A stretch of 64,000 bases of DNA, from positions 1 to 64,000 of the forward strand of contig CAVYIO010000042.1 of NCBI GenBank assembly GCA_963768565.1. The letters run 5' to 3'. The DNA is from JABDKH01 sp963768565 (GTDB lineage: Bacteria; Bacteroidota; Rhodothermia; Rhodothermales; JABDKH01). Below the pieces are notes generated by a model. That model was not told the origin of the DNA, ran no database searches, and saw only the letters and a list, made by a program, of their open reading frames with translations. The stretch's first letter is position 1. Every line of letters starts with the position of its first letter. The position numbers were made by a program, and so were the translations under genes. This document shows positions 58,931 to 64,000 of this stretch, piece after piece.

Positions 58931-60226
58931 GTGACAGTCCGCGAGTCAATTCTGTACGCTTTCGTCGCCGCCGCAATCGGGGCAAGCGCACTTGCGCTGG
59001 CGAATCCTGAGCCCTCGCCGGCAAATGAGGGTATTGAATTCTCAGAGCCGTCTCCCCCGCCGACACTGTCGAATACGGTCGGCGCAACGGACGAATTCGG
59101 ATTCGACCCAACTCGCTATGTCGTGCATGACGGCGTCGTGAGACGAAATGAAACGCTCTCCGACATACTCGGCAGATACGGAGTGACTGCTTATCAGATC
59201 TCACAGATTGCCGATCAGTCCCAGGGGTCTTTTGACGTGCGACGCATTCAAGCGGGTCGACCGTATCACGTCTACGTTCATGGAGACAGTTCTGATGTTG
59301 TCGCGGGACTTGTCTACGAACCGAGTTCGTTCGACTACGTCGTTTTCGACCTGGACGTGCCGGGGGTAGAGGTCTGGAAACGGCCAATCCTCGTCAGGCG
59401 ACGGACGGTACGCGGTACCATTCAAAGTTCGCTGTACGAGACGCTGCAGGATGTTGGCGCTGACGTCGAGTTAGCGTTCGAGCTTGCCGAGATTTTTGCA
59501 TGGCAGATAGACTTCCACCATCTTTTGCCGGGCGACCACTTTACAGCTATTTACGACCGCCGGTTTGTCAATGGAAAGTCCGCCGGAGTAGGAACCGTAC
59601 ATGCCGCCCGATTCGTCAGTCACAGTCGCGACTTCACGGCGTTTCACTTTGACAGGCAAGGCGACATTGCGTACTTCGATGACGAGGGGAATAGTCTTCG
59701 AAAGACGTTCCTTGCTGCACCCGTGAAATACTCGCGGATCAGTTCGCGGTACAGCGGACGCCGGTTCCATCCCGTACTCAAGCGGTATCGCTCGCATCTC
59801 GGAACCGACTATGCGGCGCCGCGAGGGACACCCATCCGCGCGACCGGTGACGGCCAGATCACGGCCGCCACATACGCTCGGGGGAATGGTCGCTACGTCA
59901 AGATTCGACACAACGGAACGTACACGACGGCCTACCTGCACATGTCGAAGATTGCGGCCGGCATCAGTCCGGGCAAACACGTACGACAGGGAGACGTTAT
60001 TGGATATGTAGGTAGCACTGGTCTCGCTCGGGGAGAGCATGTATGCTACAGATTCTGGAAGCACGGCCAACAGGTTGACCCGTTGAAGGAATCGTTCCCG
60101 TCTGCCGAACCCGTTTCCGAGCAGAACAGGCCGGCTTTCGCGGCGGCGCTGGACGACCTGATGGCGAAACTGGACGCCGTGGCTATAGAAGCGTCCCTCC
60201 CTTCCTACGCACTGCTTCTGAAGTAA
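58931..60226 (+). CDS. M23-family peptidase, secreted
   Basis: A 431-residue protein with a signal peptide (residues 1-30, ALALANPEP) beginning at GTG 58931. The middle holds a LysM-like binding region (NETLSDILGRYG, YQISQIADQ). The C-terminal M23 domain has HLGTDYAAPRGTP (His and Asp ligands), YLHMSK and GEHVCYRFWKHGQQVDP. In the last motif the usual HxH is HxC, so the zinc ligand His is replaced by Cys, which is common in Bacteroidota M23 members. It probably cleaves peptidoglycan cross-links. Confidence 0.87.
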   Translation: MTVRESILYAFVAAAIGASALALANPEPSPANEGIEFSEPSPPPTLSNTVGATDEFGFDPTRYVVHDGVVRRNETLSDILGRYGVTAYQISQIADQSQGSFDVRRIQAGRPYHVYVHGDSSDVVAGLVYEPSSFDYVVFDLDVPGVEVWKRPILVRRRTVRGTIQSSLYETLQDVGADVELAFELAEIFAWQIDFHHLLPGDHFTAIYDRRFVNGKSAGVGTVHAARFVSHSRDFTAFHFDRQGDIAYFDDEGNSLRKTFLAAPVKYSRISSRYSGRRFHPVLKRYRSHLGTDYAAPRGTPIRATGDGQITAATYARGNGRYVKIRHNGTYTTAYLHMSKIAAGISPGKHVRQGDVIGYVGSTGLARGEHVCYRFWKHGQQVDPLKESFPSAEPVSEQNRPAFAAALDDLMAKLDAVAIEASLPSYALLLK

Positions 60227-60479
60227 CCTCCCCTGCCCCGGGCCGGGCATGGCGTGCGACACGGACTCTGACGAAAGCCAACGGGATCCCTCGCTCAGGC
60301 CTGCCTGCGCGGCTCCGCGACAACAGCGTCATCCACCTTCGCGGCTAGCCTTAAATCAGATGTAGAGCGGCCGATTCTTTCTGCGCAAGGCAGAATCTTA
60401 TTCACGGGCAAAAGTCACGGGAACCGGCCTGTACGACCGAGGTTGACCGGGCGCTGACTCCCATTCGCCACTTGCAGCC

Positions 60480-60932
60480 ATGAGCACAAATTCCGAATCA
60501 AACTACACGGAAGTCCGAGCAGTCCCATCCGTCTCTCGGGACCGCTGGTTGGAGCATGCCCGGAAGAAGCTCGAGAAGGGCTACGCTTTGATCGTTAGCG
60601 AAAAGCGCAAGAACGCAAACTTCTATCTGGCCGGCCGCGGCTACGAAACGTGTCAGCACAAAACGGCACTTCTGCTGATCAAGCAAGGTGTGGTCAAGAA
60701 GGCGGGCAAGCACCATCTCGGAGTCGTCTACCTGCTTTCGGACGATGCCAAGATTATTCTTCCACCCGCGCCTGTGATAGTCGACGACGACGACGATGAA
60801 ACGGCTGACGACTCTGAGTCTGACGCGGGCTACGAGGATATGCTGGACGAACTCGACGACGAAGTCGAGGAAGACGATGAGGAAGATGATGAAGAGGAAA
60901 AGTCCAGCCGCACTTCCAGCGAAGACGAGTGA
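60480..60932 (+). CDS. Hypothetical protein with acidic tail
   Basis: A 150-residue cytoplasmic protein without a recognised family. Residues 20-95 are basic and helical (ARKKLEKGYALIVSEKRKNAN, in part) with GYETCQHKTALLLIKQGVVKKAG and HHLGVVYLLS-like strands. From about residue 100 the sequence is extremely acidic (DDDDDET, DELDDEVEEDDEEDDEEEK), about half Asp and Glu. The layout resembles a nucleic-acid or ribosome-binding domain with an acidic tail, but that is inference. It lies between the M23 gene and the convergent GCS2 gene, ending 18 bases before it. Confidence 0.65.
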   Translation: MSTNSESNYTEVRAVPSVSRDRWLEHARKKLEKGYALIVSEKRKNANFYLAGRGYETCQHKTALLLIKQGVVKKAGKHHLGVVYLLSDDAKIILPPAPVIVDDDDDETADDSESDAGYEDMLDELDDEVEEDDEEDDEEEKSSRTSSEDE

Positions 60933-60950
60933 TTCGTCTGCACTCCTACC

Positions 60951-62870
60951 CTACTCGTCCTCCATGCTGTCGTCGAGCAGTTCGCCGGCTATCCGGTAGA
61001 AATCTCGCTCGGTGATGATCCCGACCAACTGACCGTCTCGAACTACCGGCAGGGAGTTGATTCCTTTCTGACGCATCAGGTGTACGGCGTCGGACGTAAG
61101 TGTCTCGGGAGAAATCGTGATCGGGTTCCGAATCATGATATCCTTGACCGGCACGTCGACCTGCTCGTCTCCCGTGCCACTGCTGGAGAGATAGCGAAGC
61201 AGGTTTCGATGAGTCACCAGACCGACCAGCCGGTGCTCCCTGTCCTCGACCAGCACGTGCTCGATCTTGTTCCAGTCCATTAGTGACGCAACGAGTTCGA
61301 CGAGTTCCTCGTCGTTGACGGTAAAAAGCTCCGTCGTCATGAAGTGCTCCACGCGGGTGCCTCTCATATGCCGCATAGCCTTCGCCTCATCCAGAGTAGC
61401 CATGGACCATTCGTGCACCGGGTTGCCAACTTTCTGACGGGAAAGCATCCCTGCGACTACCGCGTTGAGACGATCAGCGCGTGTGCCGGGCTGGCGTTTC
61501 ATTCGCGCGAGCGACTCAAGCATCCATTGCGCCCCCGTTGCCAGACGTGACACCCTGTCTTCGATAATGCCCAGATAGTGGTCGATATCGGCCTCGTCGA
61601 TGTCGGCCAGCACAAGGCCCTTGCGCGCGACCGGAAGGAGCTTCTTGAGAATCAGTTCGTGGGCGGGCATTCGCGTGCCCTCAAACCAGTCCAACTGCGC
61701 ACCAAGACCGTGTCGGGCCGCCGCGATGAAGTTGCTCTTCGCATCGTCAAAATCCATCAAGTGGGACACGTCGCCGACCTTTTCCGCAAGTCCGGCGACA
61801 AGACCAAACCAGAACGCGGCATTCGCTACTTCGTCAACGACCGTTGGACCGGACGGAAGAATCCGATTCTCGATCCGAAGATGCGGCTTGCCGTCGGTGA
61901 TTCCATAGCAGGCTCGATTCCACCGATACACCGTACCGTTGTGAAGCTGGAGGGCATTCAGTTTCGGTACGCCGCCCTGCTTCAGTACGTCCAGCGCGTC
62001 TTCCGCCTCCGCTGTCATGATCACTCGAAACCGGGTGATGTCCTCCTTGTAGATCTCTGTGACGGAAGACTTGACCCAGTCAGATCCGAAATGCACCCTG
62101 GGGCTCATCTCTCGGAGATACAGGTTGCTGCTGCGGGTGTCGACAGCCTGTTGAAACAGAGCGATCCGAGTCTCACGCCACAACCGCTTGCCAAACAGCA
62201 CCGGGGAATTCGTCGCCAGGGCGAGGCATGGTCCGGCGACAGCCTGTGCGATATTGTAGAATCGAGGAAACTCTTCGGGCGATACCTGAAAGTGGGTCTG
62301 AAAACTCGTGTTGCACCCCTCAACAAGGATCGTCTCATGGCGGAAAAACAACTCGTCCACACCACGAATCTGAAACTGGGCCGATCCACCCTTGAGGGTC
62401 ATGATCGCTTTGTTGAGAGCATGGTACCGGGGCTTCGGCGAGATACTGTCCAGTCCAAGGTCGGACAAATGGATCGTCGGCAGGATGCCCGTGAGGATTA
62501 TTTCGGCTCCAAACTGGTTAGCAAGGCCACGTGCGTATGAAACGGCTTCGTTGATCTGCTCCTCGAGCCTGGAAAGACACTTGTCGCGAAACTCGCATGG
62601 ATCGAGATTGACTTCGAGATTGAATCGGGTCAGTTCGTTGACGAGTCTCTTGTCCGTGCTGATCTGGAGGATTTCCTCTGCGACCATGGCAGGCTGGAAA
62701 TTGCGATCGATCAGAAACAGCTCCTGCTCTGCCCCGATCCTCCGCGTCCCCTTATCGAACATGTCGCTGCCGAGCATCAGCTCCATCGCCCTCAGGTCCT
62801 CCAGCAACTGCCGTGTAAACGCTCGCAGTGCTGCGTCGTCGACAGGCTCGCCTACGTCATGAATACCCAC
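60951..62870 (-). CDS. Glutamate-cysteine ligase (GCS2) family protein fused to CBS pair
   Basis: A 639-residue protein. Residues about 40-490 carry the GCS2 fold: RRIGAEQELFLIDRNF, LEVNLDPCEF, NTSFQTHFQV and LRIENRILPSGPTV are its blocks. From about residue 505 two CBS domains follow (VEHFMTTELFTVNDEELVELV, then VKDIMIRNPITISPETLTSD, in part), ending near LDDSMEDE. CBS pairs usually bind adenine nucleotides, so enzyme control by energy state is a plausible inference. GTG 62870 with AGGAG at 62878-62882 sets the start; the longer TTG frame is not needed. Stops 18 bases from the convergent acidic-tail gene. Confidence 0.85.
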   Translation of the reverse strand: MGIHDVGEPVDDAALRAFTRQLLEDLRAMELMLGSDMFDKGTRRIGAEQELFLIDRNFQPAMVAEEILQISTDKRLVNELTRFNLEVNLDPCEFRDKCLSRLEEQINEAVSYARGLANQFGAEIILTGILPTIHLSDLGLDSISPKPRYHALNKAIMTLKGGSAQFQIRGVDELFFRHETILVEGCNTSFQTHFQVSPEEFPRFYNIAQAVAGPCLALATNSPVLFGKRLWRETRIALFQQAVDTRSSNLYLREMSPRVHFGSDWVKSSVTEIYKEDITRFRVIMTAEAEDALDVLKQGGVPKLNALQLHNGTVYRWNRACYGITDGKPHLRIENRILPSGPTVVDEVANAAFWFGLVAGLAEKVGDVSHLMDFDDAKSNFIAAARHGLGAQLDWFEGTRMPAHELILKKLLPVARKGLVLADIDEADIDHYLGIIEDRVSRLATGAQWMLESLARMKRQPGTRADRLNAVVAGMLSRQKVGNPVHEWSMATLDEAKAMRHMRGTRVEHFMTTELFTVNDEELVELVASLMDWNKIEHVLVEDREHRLVGLVTHRNLLRYLSSSGTGDEQVDVPVKDIMIRNPITISPETLTSDAVHLMRQKGINSLPVVRDGQLVGIITERDFYRIAGELLDDSMEDE

Positions 62871-62877
62871 AATGCTT

Positions 62878-62882
62878 CTCCT
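62878..62882 (-). promoter_or_regulatory. Ribosome binding site of the GCS2-CBS gene
   Basis: AGGAG on the minus strand lies seven bases before GTG 62870. It supports that start over the upstream in-frame TTG at 62966. Confidence 0.65.
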
Positions 62883-63046
62883 GATGAACTCGTGTATTTG
62901 TGCCGGCAAGCGTAACAATCGCGGCAAATGGAAGGCTAATGTCACCGATTTGATGCAAACTCGCAAGGCGAGGCCGCCGCACCATTAGAACAAGACCGAA
63001 ACAAGCCCCCGCGCACCTCGTTTCCGCGAAAGGCCATCCCGCACCT

Positions 63047-64000
63047 ATGCCAATCCCACGCATTCAAAATACGGCGCTGCTCGCCGCAGTTCTCCTTTTT
63101 GCCGCGACTGCCGTTGTCGGCCAGACCGACAGTCACGGTGTGGCGTCTGCAACCGTTGATTCAAGTCGTGCAACGCGCCTCTATGTGCGAGGCCTCACGC
63201 TTGCATTGACCGGGGACCACGACAGAGCCGTGACGCTGTTCGGGGAGGCGGCGCGATTCGCACCCATGGAGCCAGCCGTGTACCTCAGCCTGTCCGAGTC
63301 CCACGCAGCACTGGGCGATCTTGACGCTGCGCTACTCTACGCGCAGAGAGCCGCAGGACTCGATGCCGGCGTCCAGTACATCCACCACCTCGCGAGGATC
63401 CAGGTTCTCACTGGCAACCTGCCAGCGGCGGAGCAAACCTACGAACAGTTGGTGCGCGATAATCCGCAGGACGCCGATGCAGTTTTCGAGATGGCCCGCC
63501 TGAAAGTTCGACTTGGTCATGAGTCGGAAGCTGCGGAGTCCTTCGAGCGACTAATCCGCCTGCTCGGCGATGACAGGTTGCTCCGCACGCGCCTCCTGCA
63601 GTTATACGGTCGACTTCAGGACGGCGAGGGTGTAGAGCGAACCCTGCGTGCGCTGACGGAACTGGATGTGGACAATGCTCGATATCACCTCATGCTCAGC
63701 GACTTCCTCGTGCGGAATGATCGCGAGACGGAGGCGATTGAGGTTCTCGAAACCGCGCTGCGCTTCATACCGGACAACGTTGACATTGTCAGTGAGCTAG
63801 GCGGTCTGCACCGACGTAGTGGACGCATCGCAACCGCAGATAGCCTGACCGCGCGGGTAACAGATATCGATGGACTCAGCGCCGATCAGATCTCGGAGCG
63901 CGCGGAGCGGCTATACATGCGGGCGCTCGTCGATTCCGCATCCGACTCGCTCGCTTCGGACATCCTGGCCAGGGGACTTAAGATCGACCCGTCCCATTTC
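63047..64000 (+). CDS. Secreted tetratricopeptide-repeat protein, 3' end cut by window edge
   Basis: A 318-codon frame from ATG 63047 runs off the right edge. A signal peptide (MPIPRIQNTALLAAVLLFAA, TAVVGQ cleavage) is followed by repeated TPR helices: ALTGDHDRAVTLFGEAARFAP, LGDLDAALLYAQRAA, LTGNLPAAEQTYEQLVRDNP, LGHESEAAESFERLIRL and so on. Probably a periplasmic or outer-membrane scaffold; no catalytic motif is visible. It is divergent from the GCS2-CBS gene, with 176 bases between. It resembles the other TPR protein at 16775-18340 only in general layout. Confidence 0.75.
   Translation, partial: MPIPRIQNTALLAAVLLFAATAVVGQTDSHGVASATVDSSRATRLYVRGLTLALTGDHDRAVTLFGEAARFAPMEPAVYLSLSESHAALGDLDAALLYAQRAAGLDAGVQYIHHLARIQVLTGNLPAAEQTYEQLVRDNPQDADAVFEMARLKVRLGHESEAAESFERLIRLLGDDRLLRTRLLQLYGRLQDGEGVERTLRALTELDVDNARYHLMLSDFLVRNDRETEAIEVLETALRFIPDNVDIVSELGGLHRRSGRIATADSLTARVTDIDGLSADQISERAERLYMRALVDSASDSLASDILARGLKIDPSHF

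Noticed and set aside
1..64000. CRISPR array, phage genes, insertion sequences or integrases
   Set aside because: No repeat array, transposase, integrase or phage structural gene was recognised. The single HNH gene has no phage context.

Overview
The window (57 or so genes, GC rich, tightly packed) looks like a chromosomal segment of a marine-type Rhodothermota/Bacteroidota bacterium. That placement is an inference. It rests on a type IX secretion pair (PorU sortase plus PorV barrel), a cargo protein with a T9SS-like sorting domain, a TonB receptor with an N-terminal carboxypeptidase-regulatory-like domain, DUF5683, DUF92 and DUF2007 proteins, and a Bacteroidota-type M23 peptidase. No phage, plasmid, insertion sequence or CRISPR array was seen. 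There is one tRNA and no rRNA.

Layout. 1-8.7 kb: CotH-like protein (cut by the left edge), polyprenol kinase, lipase and acyltransferase, polysaccharide deacetylase, HD phosphohydrolase, then an SDR and kynureninase pair. 8.9-16.3 kb: a long minus-strand run (sigma factor, CPBP protease, DUF2007, CdsA, small membrane protein, MutL, TilS, Hpt). 16.4 kb: tRNA-Arg(CCG) with its own terminator. 16.8-35 kb: minus-strand run read from PorU and PorV through an M6-like sorted protein, an HExxH/propeller/barrel protein, TlpA, DUF5683, a fused isoprenoid-alcohol kinase, a GltP-type symporter and a TPR protein. 35.3-42.5 kb: LON-domain, metallo-beta-lactamase and H-box-only proteins, an outer-membrane barrel, NadA, LolD, an NtrC-type regulator and a TPR membrane protein. 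42.8-46.7 kb: gap, pgk, amidinotransferase-fold hydrolase, glycosyltransferase. 46.7-49.4 kb: a TonB receptor under a TPP riboswitch, so a likely thiamin receptor. 49.5-56.8 kb: MsrP, YIP1, HNH and a large hybrid histidine kinase, then a membrane-anchored M15-like peptidase. 56.8-64 kb: lipoprotein, BtuD-like ATPase with cobalamin adenosyltransferase, M23 peptidase, an acidic-tailed protein, a glutamate-cysteine-ligase/CBS fusion, and a TPR protein cut by the right edge.

How genes work together. The clearest functional sets are T9SS export and anchoring (PorU, PorV, sorted cargo, a surface metallopeptidase-barrel); isoprenoid alcohol phosphorylation (one single kinase and one fused double kinase); lower glycolysis (gap-pgk); thiamin and cobalamin acquisition; and cell-envelope and lipid work (CdsA, PlsC-like, lipase, LolD, M23, M15-like).

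A strong caveat applies. Nine genes are interrupted by about fourteen single-base frameshifts, while their protein sequence continues sensibly in another frame. Eleven look like one extra base and three like one missing base, often in short homopolymers. I read these as consensus sequencing errors rather than gene decay. Affected genes are given as one feature across the break. Start codons are estimates unless a ribosome binding site is cited.
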